A DNA stretch of 23,887 nt from Alistipes sp. (GTDB lineage: Bacteria > Bacteroidota > Bacteroidia > Bacteroidales > Rikenellaceae), in contig JAFOZN010000159.1 of NCBI GenBank assembly GCA_017391185.1, positions 1 through 23,887 of the forward strand. Direction: 5' to 3'. Shown here one piece after another: positions 8,222 to 16,073 of this stretch. The position numbers and the translations under genes are program-made. How positions within the stretch are numbered: position 1 is the stretch's first letter; each line of letters starts with the position of its first letter. The notes beneath the pieces are model-generated. The model searched no databases. It was not told the DNA's origin and saw only the letters and a program-made list of their open reading frames with translations.

Positions 8222-9196
8222 TTATTTAGACATTACACCAAAACGTCTTGGCTTCACATATTTATTAATAAGTGGAGTCACAGCATTCATAATCAAGATA
8301 GCGAATGACATACCCTCTGGATATGCACCCCACAAGCGGATAATCATGGTAATGGCACCAATACCAACGCCATAGATTAACATACCTTTAGGAGTCATCG
8401 GAGAGCTGACATAGTCGGTAGCCATGAAGATAGCACCCAACATAGCACCACCCGCAAGCAAGTGGAATGCAGGCAACTCATACAACAATGCAGGATTACC
8501 ACCCTCGAAAATTGCCACAACAAATGCAAACAAAGCCATAGTACCCAACACAGCTACAGGGATGTGCCATGTAATGACCTTACGCCACAACATATATCCT
8601 CCACCCACAATCAACGCCGCAGCAGCAATCTCTCCCAACGAACCAGCCATCACACCGCCGAACATACTCATCAAATCAACACTCGCCACATCGCCTCCTG
8701 CCTTAATAGCAGCCAAAGGAGTAGCGCCAGAGAATGTATCGACAAACTTACTCATAGTAGGCTGTGGGAACGAAGTCATCTGCACAGGGTATGCAATCAA
8801 AAGGAATACACGGCCCACCAACGCAGGGTTAAATGGGTTACGGCCCAAACCTCCAAATGTCATTTTACCCACACCGATAGCTACCAATGCACCCACAACA
8901 ATAATCCACCATGGAATATTTGCTGGAAGGTTGAAAGCCAACAACACTCCGGTAATCACTGCCGAGAGGTTCCCAATGGTAGAAGGGCCTTTGATAAGAT
9001 ACTTCTGAATGAGATACTCAATCAAGACGCAGCTCGCAACTGCAATCGCAGTCACCTTGAGTACGTCCAAACCATAGACCACCGTTGATACCACCAAAGC
9101 GGGGATCAATGCAATCAACACATCTCTCATCAGAGAGCGTGTAGACTCCACACTATGCATGTGTGGCGATGGTGCAACAATAAAATTATTTGCCAT
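8222..9196 (-). CDS. rnfD: Rnf complex membrane subunit RnfD
   Basis: 324 residues, a polytopic membrane subunit with a second covalently bound FMN. The attachment motif is intact: D153-T-F-S156-G-A-T159, with T159 the expected ester site. Other family marks are MRDVLIALIPA near the N-terminus, GKMTFGGLGRNPFNP (about 110-124) and ATDYVSSPMTPKGM in the C-terminal half. It resembles NqrB, but the flanking rnfC and rnfG and the shorter N-terminus mark it as RnfD. The gap to rnfC is 22 bases and to rnfG 15 bases. Confidence 0.95.
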   Translation of the reverse strand: MANNFIVAPSPHMHSVESTRSLMRDVLIALIPALVVSTVVYGLDVLKVTAIAVASCVLIEYLIQKYLIKGPSTIGNLSAVITGVLLAFNLPANIPWWIIVVGALVAIGVGKMTFGGLGRNPFNPALVGRVFLLIAYPVQMTSFPQPTMSKFVDTFSGATPLAAIKAGGDVASVDLMSMFGGVMAGSLGEIAAAALIVGGGYMLWRKVITWHIPVAVLGTMALFAFVVAIFEGGNPALLYELPAFHLLAGGAMLGAIFMATDYVSSPMTPKGMLIYGVGIGAITMIIRLWGAYPEGMSFAILIMNAVTPLINKYVKPRRFGVMSK

Positions 9197-9218
9197 ATCT
9201 TTTATTTCTTTTATTTCA

Positions 9219-10571
9219 CTATTTCTTAGCCGCAGCAGCTGCTCTCGATCTTATGATACCCATTACGGTCTGCTTACCATAACGCACATAATCCAACAAA
9301 GGCAAGCCTGCAGGACATGTGAATTGGCAACAACCACACTCGATACAGTCTACGATATTCTCCTGCTCCAAACGCTCCCACATCTGCTTCTTGGCAAGTT
9401 TCGAGATCAAGTAAGGCTCCAAACTCATAGGACAAGCTGCAACACACTTAGCACACTTGATACATGGAGATGGGCTTACGCGATGAGCATCTACGCCAGC
9501 ATATACAGTAACACCAGAACAACCCTTAGTCACCGCTGAGTCGAGATTCACCATAGCACGTCCCATCATTGGACCACCATTGACAACCTTCACATCACCC
9601 TCAGGCAGACCTCCAGCCATCTCTATGAGCTTAGAGATAGGTGTACCCATACGAGTCAAAAGGTTGCGAGGAGACTGCAAATCCTTACCTGTGATGGTCA
9701 CAACGCGCTCGATAAGAGGCTTATTCTTCTGCACAGCCTCATAAACCGCCAGAGCAGTAGAAGCGTTACATACCACAGCACCTACATGGATAGGCAAACC
9801 CGGAGGTGGTGGCACCTCACGGCCTGTAACAGCTGCAATGAGCTGCTTCTCACCACCCTGAGGGTATTGTACCTTGAGTGGCTCAACCTTGATATCGAAC
9901 TTACCGCTTGCAATAATCTTATTCAGGTTCTCGATAGCGTCAGGCTTATTATTCTCCACACCAACAACAGCATGCTCCACGTTCAAAGCCTTCTTCAAGA
10001 TCTCAACACCGATAAGCAACTCCTCACCACGCTCCAACATATTGCGGTGATCTGAAGTAAGGTATGGCTCACACTCTACACCATTGATGATCAAATACTC
10101 AGCCTTGCATCCATTAGGAATAGAGAGCTTCACATGGGTAGGGAACGTAGCACCACCCATACCCACGATACCTGCATCCTTGATCTTCGAGATAATAGCC
10201 TGCGAATCCAACTCACACTCGCGCTTGATATCCTTCGAACGATCAATCTCAGGCATCCACTCATCACCCTCACGCTTGATGGTGATCATCATCTGACGCA
10301 AACCCTGACCGTTAGGCTGCATATCAACAGCTGTAACAGTGCCAGAGATTGGCGAGTGAATATTTGCCGACATAAAGCCTGTGGCCTCGGCAATTAGCTG
10401 ACCTGTCAAGACCTTATCGCCCTTAGCTACCTTAGCTGTAGCTGGAGCACCGATGTGTTGTCCAAGAGGAATATTGACTACATCGGGAAGCTCCAACACC
10501 TCGATAGCTTTGGCATTGCTCCATTGTTTATTATCTGACGGATGCACTCCGCCAACTGGAAATGTCTTCAT
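9219..10571 (-). CDS. rnfC: Rnf complex NADH-dehydrogenase-like subunit RnfC
   Basis: 450 residues, a peripheral cytoplasmic subunit where NAD+ is reduced or NADH oxidised. Visible parts in order: a lipoyl/barrel-sandwich-like N-terminal domain (to about 100), the NADH/FMN-binding domain with GMGGATFPTHVK (137-148) and GVECEPYLTSDHRNM (164-178), an SLBB-like segment (about 285-360), and two ferredoxin-type 4Fe-4S motifs, C370/C373/C376/C380 and C409/C412/C415/C419, the latter ending in CPAGLPLLDYVRYGK as usual for RnfC. The length is that of the short form, without the long repetitive C-terminal tail seen in many gamma-proteobacteria. Gap to rnfB is 28 bases. Confidence 0.96.
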   Translation of the reverse strand: MKTFPVGGVHPSDNKQWSNAKAIEVLELPDVVNIPLGQHIGAPATAKVAKGDKVLTGQLIAEATGFMSANIHSPISGTVTAVDMQPNGQGLRQMMITIKREGDEWMPEIDRSKDIKRECELDSQAIISKIKDAGIVGMGGATFPTHVKLSIPNGCKAEYLIINGVECEPYLTSDHRNMLERGEELLIGVEILKKALNVEHAVVGVENNKPDAIENLNKIIASGKFDIKVEPLKVQYPQGGEKQLIAAVTGREVPPPPGLPIHVGAVVCNASTALAVYEAVQKNKPLIERVVTITGKDLQSPRNLLTRMGTPISKLIEMAGGLPEGDVKVVNGGPMMGRAMVNLDSAVTKGCSGVTVYAGVDAHRVSPSPCIKCAKCVAACPMSLEPYLISKLAKKQMWERLEQENIVDCIECGCCQFTCPAGLPLLDYVRYGKQTVMGIIRSRAAAAAKK

Positions 10572-10599
10572 AATCTAATCTTTATCTACTCTTTTAACA

Positions 10600-11550
10600 C
10601 TATTCATTTTTCGTAGCCTCAACCTTTGGCTCTGCTTTTGCCTCAGCTACCTTAGGCTCTGCAGCAGGTTTTGCTGCAGGAGCCACAGCAGGTGTTGCAG
10701 GCTTAGCTGCTGGAGTCTTAGGCTCCTTTGGCAGAGGATCCATACCCTTCAAAACGATTGCACCTGTTGGACACTCGTTGACACACTTACGACACAACTT
10801 ACACTTCTGAGGATCGATATATGCCAAGCCATTCTCTACGGTAATCGCACCAAAGGCACAAACCTTGGCACACTTACCACAGCCGATACATCCCGCCTTA
10901 CAAGCCTTCATCGTAACTGCGCCCTTATCCTTGGATACACAACTTACATATACAGCTCTATTCTTAGGCCACTTCTTACGAAGCTCGATGATATTCTTAG
11001 GACAAGCCTTAACACATGCGCCACAAGCTGTACACTTCTCAGCATCCACCTCGGCAATGCCTGTCTGAGGATTAACATGGATAGCATCAAAAGCACAAGC
11101 CTCTACGCAATCGCCATAACCCAAACAGCCATAGGCACATCCACTCTCACCAACATAGAGTGAAGAGGCAATAGCACAACTCTTTGTACCGTTGTAAGCA
11201 TTGGTCTTTGCACGCTTAGAACAAACACCACCACAACGAACCGTAGCCACAGTAGGCTCTTTCTCTGGAGCTACCTTACCCAAATAGGCAGCAACAGATT
11301 TCATACACTCTGCACCACCGACAGGACAATAGAGCGCAGAGATATCCTCTCTGAGCACCATAGCCTCTGCCATAGCACGACATCCGGCAAAACCACAACC
11401 ACCGCAATTTGCACCGGGGAACATCTTCTCGACCTCATCGATACGGGGATCCTCCTCTACCTTGAACTTCTGAGCTACGAAGTACAAGATAACGGCAGCG
11501 AGAATACCCAACACACTGAGCGTGAGAATAGTAGAAATTAATACCGTCAT
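10600..11550 (-). CDS. rnfB: Rnf complex ferredoxin-like subunit RnfB
   Basis: 316 residues. It is the entry point for electrons from reduced ferredoxin. An N-terminal membrane helix (about 4-26) is followed by the Fe4-S4 domain with C49/C52/C57/C75 (ANCGGCGFAGC). Then comes a series of ferredoxin-type clusters, including C173/C176/C179/C183, C221/C224/C227/C231 and C250/C253/C256/C260, with further Cys at 138-152. The last 45 residues are a low-complexity Ala/Pro/Lys/Glu tail with no Cys, probably disordered. The gap to the RseC-like gene upstream is only 5 bases. Confidence 0.96.
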   Translation of the reverse strand: MTVLISTILTLSVLGILAAVILYFVAQKFKVEEDPRIDEVEKMFPGANCGGCGFAGCRAMAEAMVLREDISALYCPVGGAECMKSVAAYLGKVAPEKEPTVATVRCGGVCSKRAKTNAYNGTKSCAIASSLYVGESGCAYGCLGYGDCVEACAFDAIHVNPQTGIAEVDAEKCTACGACVKACPKNIIELRKKWPKNRAVYVSCVSKDKGAVTMKACKAGCIGCGKCAKVCAFGAITVENGLAYIDPQKCKLCRKCVNECPTGAIVLKGMDPLPKEPKTPAAKPATPAVAPAAKPAAEPKVAEAKAEPKVEATKNE

Positions 11551-11555
11551 TTTGT

Positions 11556-11969
11556 TTATTTTATTATTTTAAACTTTATTTTGTTCTTGATCCTATCTCG
11601 CAACATATATAGCACAAGGTAATACACTGCCATACACACAAGCGATACCACAACCGCCATACCCTCACTTGCACCCAACAATATGGCAACAATAAGAGCT
11701 ACGGTTAACACGAAAAAAGGCACCACATAGGCCAAAACGACCGACTTAGCACCCATAGAGCCACTCTCCAAAGCGACCTCAACCTTTTCCCCTATATTAT
11801 AATCCTGAGCCGAAGCACAATCCACCTCGACAATCTTCTCTTTTGACTCATCCACACCGCACACCCCACGAGCATGACACTCCGAGCAAGCGCTATTGAC
11901 CGTCATCTTTACATACACAGTACTCCCCTGCTTACGCACGATCTCACCCGTATGTTTAATTTCTGCCAT
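11556..11969 (-). CDS. rseC: RseC-family membrane protein
   Basis: 137 residues from the ATG at 11969; a GTG two codons earlier (11975) is also possible and no ribosome-binding site decides. The N-terminal soluble part carries four Cys in the family's pattern (SACSECHARGVCGVDES). Two hydrophobic helices follow (about 80-102 and 106-124) and the end is basic (KNKIKFKIIK). RseC proteins are small inner-membrane proteins that in several groups sit at the head of rnf operons and are linked to reduction of SoxR or to sigma-E control. No SoxR or sigma-E gene is in view, so here an accessory or assembly role for Rnf is more plausible. Directly upstream of rnfB. Confidence 0.88.
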   Translation of the reverse strand: MAEIKHTGEIVRKQGSTVYVKMTVNSACSECHARGVCGVDESKEKIVEVDCASAQDYNIGEKVEVALESGSMGAKSVVLAYVVPFFVLTVALIVAILLGASEGMAVVVSLVCMAVYYLVLYMLRDRIKNKIKFKIIK

Positions 11970-12006
11970 AATCACAAAGTCCAGCTAAAGCCGACAAACG
12001 AGACGA

Positions 12007-13590
12007 TTAATAGCCGTATTTATTCACCAATGGGAACAAGCACTCATGGCGGAATGAGCTTGTCGAAAGACGCAACACAGGAGGATACTGATAACGCTTC
12101 TTGACGTTACGCATAATCATCGTATGGATCTTCTCCACAACCTCAGAGTCAAAACCAGCGTTGATAATCTCCTCACGATGCTGTCCCTGCTCGATCATAC
12201 GATACAAAATAGCATCAACAACCTCATATGGAGGCAGGATATCGCTATCCTTCTGGCCTGGACGAAGCTCCGATGTAGGCTCTTTCTTCAAGATCTCCTC
12301 TGGGATAATATCTCCGAATTTAGTATTGATATATCGCGCCAAATCGTAAATCTCACTCTTATACAGATCTCCCGTAACACTGAAAGCTCCTGCTGTGTCT
12401 CCATACAGAGTACACCAACCGATGGCGTTCTCACTCTTGTTAGATGAGTTCAACAACACATAGCCATCCTTATTCTGCAGAGCCATGAGCAATACGGTAC
12501 GAATACGCGATTGGATATTCTCCTCGGTAGCATCAAACTCAGTACCTCCTGTAATAGGCTTAAGCGTATTCATAATCGCTGTATAAGCCTCAGAGATAGG
12601 CAATACGCTGAAATCTATGCCCAAATTCTCGGCCAACTTTTTAGCATCCTCAACAGATGACTCTGAAGAGAACTGCGAAGGCAACATCAAACCCTTGACA
12701 TTCTCTGCGCCCAATGCTCCGACCGCTAAACAAGCCACAACCGAAGAGTCGATACCTCCAGAAAGACCTACGCAAGTCTTCTTGTAGCCATTCTTATGGA
12801 AATAATCTCTCAAGCCCAAACACGCGGCTTTATATACGATACGGGTACGATCATTATATGATGTAAAAGGTACCTCGATAGGCTCATTCTCTGCCTCTGT
12901 ATCATAAATCTGGAAATCCTCCTCAAAACTCTTGAGCAGTAGCTCCAACTCTCCCGACTTATTCATCACGCCCGAAGTACCATCATAAACCAAATCGCCT
13001 GCTCCACCGACCTGATTTACAATCACTACATTGCGAGCCTCTGTATATGTAAGATTACGAAGCGTCTCCAAACGATATGTAAGCAAGCCCTTGCCATATC
13101 GGCGAGAATTGATACTTACGACCAAATCAATATCTGAATCCAACTCCTGCAAATGTGAAAGATCATCTCCCACAACCACTGCGACTCTCTTACCGTAAAG
13201 ATCAATCTCCTTATAACCCTCTCCCGAAACGATAAAACCTGCCTCACGGCGAGCTTTGATATGCTGTTTCTCTACTACATCGACAATCTCTCCATCACGT
13301 AACACAACAGCTGCACTCACTGCACCGCGCTCGGTCAACATTGGAGAGCCGACAATGGCAGTAATACCCTTACATGCGGATGCTATCTCTTCCAAAGCCT
13401 CCTCACAGAGTGTCAGGAACGTAGTTTTACGCAATAGGTCATAGGCTGGCGTACCGCTAATGGCATACTCTGCAAAGAGCACAACATCAGCCTTTTCCAT
13501 CTTTGCTTTAGCAACGGCATCCTTAATCAGAGACATATTACCATCAATATCTCCGATGGTATAATTTAATTGAGCAAGAGCTATCTTCAT
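12007..13590 (-). CDS. nadE: NAD+ synthetase with glutaminase-like domain lacking the catalytic Cys
   Basis: 527 residues. The C-terminal synthetase domain (about 245-527) has the ATP-pyrophosphatase P-loop SGGIDSS (277-283) and downstream family marks (NSSNKSE, EILKKEPTSELRPGQKD), so conversion of nicotinate adenine dinucleotide to NAD+ is well supported. The N-terminal nitrilase-fold domain (1-225) normally supplies ammonia from glutamine using Glu-Lys-Cys. E41 and a Lys near 108 are present, but the position of the Cys in the usual CED motif reads V-V-G141-D-D. There is no Cys anywhere between residues 74 and 256. I infer that the enzyme depends on free ammonia or an unusual mechanism. It heads the likely operon with rseC and rnf (37-base gap downstream). 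Confidence 0.92.
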   Translation of the reverse strand: MKIALAQLNYTIGDIDGNMSLIKDAVAKAKMEKADVVLFAEYAISGTPAYDLLRKTTFLTLCEEALEEIASACKGITAIVGSPMLTERGAVSAAVVLRDGEIVDVVEKQHIKARREAGFIVSGEGYKEIDLYGKRVAVVVGDDLSHLQELDSDIDLVVSINSRRYGKGLLTYRLETLRNLTYTEARNVVIVNQVGGAGDLVYDGTSGVMNKSGELELLLKSFEEDFQIYDTEAENEPIEVPFTSYNDRTRIVYKAACLGLRDYFHKNGYKKTCVGLSGGIDSSVVACLAVGALGAENVKGLMLPSQFSSESSVEDAKKLAENLGIDFSVLPISEAYTAIMNTLKPITGGTEFDATEENIQSRIRTVLLMALQNKDGYVLLNSSNKSENAIGWCTLYGDTAGAFSVTGDLYKSEIYDLARYINTKFGDIIPEEILKKEPTSELRPGQKDSDILPPYEVVDAILYRMIEQGQHREEIINAGFDSEVVEKIHTMIMRNVKKRYQYPPVLRLSTSSFRHECLFPLVNKYGY

Positions 13591-13633
13591 TTCGCTTTAG
13601 GTTTAGGAGTCAATCCTATTTATAAATTCGGTG

Positions 13634-13641
13634 CAAAGTTA
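13634..13641 (-). promoter_or_regulatory. Candidate -7 element for the nadE-rnf operon
   Basis: TAACTTTG followed by CA on the minus strand fits TAnnTTTG and lies about 45 bases before the nadE ATG. The nearest TTTG upstream is at a spacing of 16 rather than 19-21, so the -33 half is weak. Confidence 0.5.
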
Positions 13642-13686
13642 ACAATTATTTTACAAACAAAGGAATAATCCATTTGATTTTTACAC

Positions 13687-13720
13687 AAAAAAAGGGATGA
13701 AATCACACGACTTCATCCCT
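13687..13720 (-). terminator. Intrinsic terminator after the zinc-ribbon gene
   Basis: On the minus strand AGGGATGAA (13720-13712) pairs perfectly with TTCATCCCT (13701-13693) and is followed by a run of seven T (13693-13687, the first also closing the stem). It closes the trkA-to-zinc-ribbon gene run and insulates nadE from it. Confidence 0.87.
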
Positions 13721-13780
13721 AATTTTCTAAATGTACACCTTCAGAGCAAATTAATTACTCAAAAAGACCATTTTTTACAC

Positions 13781-14530
13781 TTACTCCTCGTCACCACCAA
13801 CCAAGATTCGACCGCAATACTCACATACGATCAACTTCTTGCCCTGGCGTACATCTACCTGACGCTGAGGAGGAATACGGTTAAAACAACCACCACAAGC
13901 ATCACGCTTTACTGACACTACAGCCAAACCATTGCGAACCGAGCGGCGAATACGGTTATAAGCTACGAGCAAACGGTCATCAATCTTCACCTTTGCCTTC
14001 TCAGCCTTAGCCTCAAGCTCTGCAACCTGATCTGCAGTCTCAGCCTCGATACTCTCCAACTCAGCCTTCTTAGCAGCCAAATCTGCACCACGATCCGCAG
14101 CCACAGCCTCTGCCTCCTCCAACTGAGCCTTCTTGTTCTTGATACCTGCTGCGTACTCCTTCAAACGCTTCTCTGCAAGCTCAATCTCAAGCTCCTGATA
14201 CTCAATCTCTTTAGTGATGGCATCATACTCACGGTTGTTGCGAACATTGTTCTGCTGCTCCTTATAGTGAGTAATCTGGATCTTCGCCTGATCTATCTCG
14301 CGGCGACGCTGCTTAGTCAAAGAGTTAAACTCCTCAACCTCACGGCCAATGTTCTCGATACGAGTATTCAATCCTGCGATCTCATCCTCCAAGTCCTGTA
14401 CCTCTAAAGGCAACTCACCCTTTACCTTGTTGATTTCATCGATCTGAGAATCAATCTTCTGCAACTCATAGAGAGCCATGATCTTCTCCTGCATCGAGTA
14501 ATCTACTTCAGATGTCTTTTTCTGTGCCAT
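13781..14530 (-). CDS. Coiled-coil protein with C4 zinc ribbon (COG1579 type)
   Basis: 249 residues. Residues about 15-190 are one long charged coiled coil (YELQKIDSQIDEINK and onward). The C-terminus carries a zinc ribbon with C212-G-G-C215 and C236-x-x-C239. This is the layout of the COG1579 family, which includes H. pylori HP0958 and chlamydial CT398 and is described as a nucleic-acid- or protein-binding hairpin. The biochemical function in Bacteroidetes is not known. It follows the Nif3-like gene with a 58-base gap on the same strand, a neighbourhood common in this phylum. The coding frame is certain; the function is not. Confidence 0.88.
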   Translation of the reverse strand: MAQKKTSEVDYSMQEKIMALYELQKIDSQIDEINKVKGELPLEVQDLEDEIAGLNTRIENIGREVEEFNSLTKQRRREIDQAKIQITHYKEQQNNVRNNREYDAITKEIEYQELEIELAEKRLKEYAAGIKNKKAQLEEAEAVAADRGADLAAKKAELESIEAETADQVAELEAKAEKAKVKIDDRLLVAYNRIRRSVRNGLAVVSVKRDACGGCFNRIPPQRQVDVRQGKKLIVCEYCGRILVGGDEE

Positions 14531-14588
14531 ATATTACAAATTTATTTTAGATCGATCTAACACCCCTTTATGCTCTGGTTTAACACCT

Positions 14589-15371
14589 CTAAACCATGTA
14601 GTTTACGGGGTTACGCGAGCGCACACTCTTGCGAACGGCAAAGATAGGAATTTTTTTTGATAAAATATCAAATAAAATCTGAATTACGCAATATTCACTC
14701 TCAAAATGACCAATATCTGCCAAAATTATCGAATTTTCGTGCCTCATAAAGTCATTATACTTCAAATCTGAGGTCAAATAGATATCCGCTCCCGCACATC
14801 TGGCCTTATCAATGAGCGAACCGCCTGCACCTGTACAGATGGCAACTCTACGAATCTCCGATTTCACAATATCGCTATGGCGTATAGCTCCGACAGAGAA
14901 CTCCCTCATCACTCGGCGCATAAAATCTTCGCTCCTGATAGGCTCACTCAACTCTCCTACCACGCCAAAACCTGCGCCTTCCATATTAGTCTCATCCAAC
15001 ACCGATACTCTCTCCAAACCGAGCATCTGAGCAACTCTCCAACTCATGCCATCCTGTGCGCTATCCAGATTGGTATGCGCCGCATATATCACAATTCCAT
15101 GGCGAATCGCCTGCTCGACACATCGCTCGACATAGGTCGATGAATTAAAACGCTTTAGAGGATGAAAAATTATCGGATGGTGAGCTACGATCATATCGCA
15201 CTGATTCTCGATGGCCTCCTCAATGACCTCCTCGGTAACATCCACCACAAGCAACACGCGATGAATCTCATCATCCTCACGCCCAACAATCAAGCCAGCG
15301 TTATCGTACGACTCCTGTAACTTGAGTGGCGCAAACTCCTCAATCAAAGAGGTTATATCTCTGACTTTCAT
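14589..15371 (-). CDS. Nif3-like dinuclear metal-centre protein
   Basis: 260 residues, the short (YbgI-length) form; many Bacteroidetes and Firmicutes homologues are about 100 residues longer because of an inserted domain, which is missing here. Metal-ligand residues are recognisable: H64-H65 in AHHPIIF, H99 and D103 in AAHTNLD, and H222 with E226 in GHFESE. The family forms a toroidal hexamer with two metals per subunit. GTP cyclohydrolase I type 2 is the usual database label, but this activity is not established for most members, so no function is asserted. The start is 3 bases after the MerR-type gene's stop codon. Confidence 0.9.
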   Translation of the reverse strand: MKVRDITSLIEEFAPLKLQESYDNAGLIVGREDDEIHRVLLVVDVTEEVIEEAIENQCDMIVAHHPIIFHPLKRFNSSTYVERCVEQAIRHGIVIYAAHTNLDSAQDGMSWRVAQMLGLERVSVLDETNMEGAGFGVVGELSEPIRSEDFMRRVMREFSVGAIRHSDIVKSEIRRVAICTGAGGSLIDKARCAGADIYLTSDLKYNDFMRHENSIILADIGHFESEYCVIQILFDILSKKIPIFAVRKSVRSRNPVNYMV

Positions 15372-15374
15372 AGG

Positions 15375-16058
15375 CTAAAACAAAGATTGCTCATAGAATG
15401 GGAAAAGTTCCTTTTCCTCTTCATCCTTCTTTTTACGGCGTACCACACGCTTCTTTGGTTGTGGCGCAGGACTCTGCTCCTGAGCTTCATCCTCCGAGAT
15501 CTTCTGCACAACACTCTTGCGCTTAGGTTTTGGCTCTGAAGCAGGAATTTGCTCTGAAGCTGGTTCAGAGGTTTGCTCTGGAGCGGCCTCTGCCTCTGCC
15601 ATAGGCTCCTCCACGATTGTCTCCGATGGATTAACATCCTTCGCAGACTTTTCCTTATCTTGAACTACACTTTTTACAATAGGCTCAGCAGGCTCCTCTA
15701 CATCTGCCGCAACAAACTCCTCTGCCGAATTACCTTTTAACTCCTCACGCACCTCGACAAGCGATGCACGAATACGCTGCAAACGCTCCAAGAGCTCCAT
15801 ATCTCGGCTTAGCTCGCTACCCGATCTGCGCTTTAAGACCTTATTTGCACCATCGAGCGTCATACCACGCTCCTTGACAAGATGGTAGATCAACTTAAGT
15901 TTCTCCACATCCTGAGGTGAAAACATACGATTGCCCTTCTTATTCTTATGAGGCTTTACGCAGTCGAATTTCGACTCCCAATGACGTATAAGCGAAGGGT
16001 TGACATCGAACATCTCGGCAACCTCGCCCATTGAATAATAGAGTTTCTTATCAGCCAT
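15375..16058 (-). CDS. MerR-type transcriptional regulator with long disordered tail
   Basis: 227 residues. Residues about 6-75 form a MerR-type winged helix (YYSMGEVAEMFDVNPSLIRHW, then GNRMFSPQDVEKLKLIYHL), followed by a short coiled segment to about 110. The rest is low-complexity Glu/Pro/Ser/Ala sequence and a Lys/Arg-rich patch (KPKKRVVRRKKKDEE), with no recognisable effector-binding domain and no Cys cluster for a metal. It is therefore an orphan DNA-binding protein of unknown signal. The same-strand neighbours (Nif3-like, zinc ribbon) are 3 and more bases away and probably co-transcribed. A role for the tail in protein contacts is an inference. Confidence 0.88.
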   Translation of the reverse strand: MADKKLYYSMGEVAEMFDVNPSLIRHWESKFDCVKPHKNKKGNRMFSPQDVEKLKLIYHLVKERGMTLDGANKVLKRRSGSELSRDMELLERLQRIRASLVEVREELKGNSAEEFVAADVEEPAEPIVKSVVQDKEKSAKDVNPSETIVEEPMAEAEAAPEQTSEPASEQIPASEPKPKRKSVVQKISEDEAQEQSPAPQPKKRVVRRKKKDEEEKELFPFYEQSLF

Positions 16059-16073
16059 AGATTTATCTCTTGT

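Noticed and set aside
8424..9088. Two overlapping plus-strand open frames of 194 and 208 codons
   Set aside because: Both are antisense to rnfD, which is intact with its SGAT flavin site and membrane helices.
10600..10735. Low-complexity Ala/Pro/Lys tail of rnfB as a possible frameshift product
   Set aside because: Frame and codon use continue smoothly and charged low-complexity tails occur in RnfB proteins of other groups.
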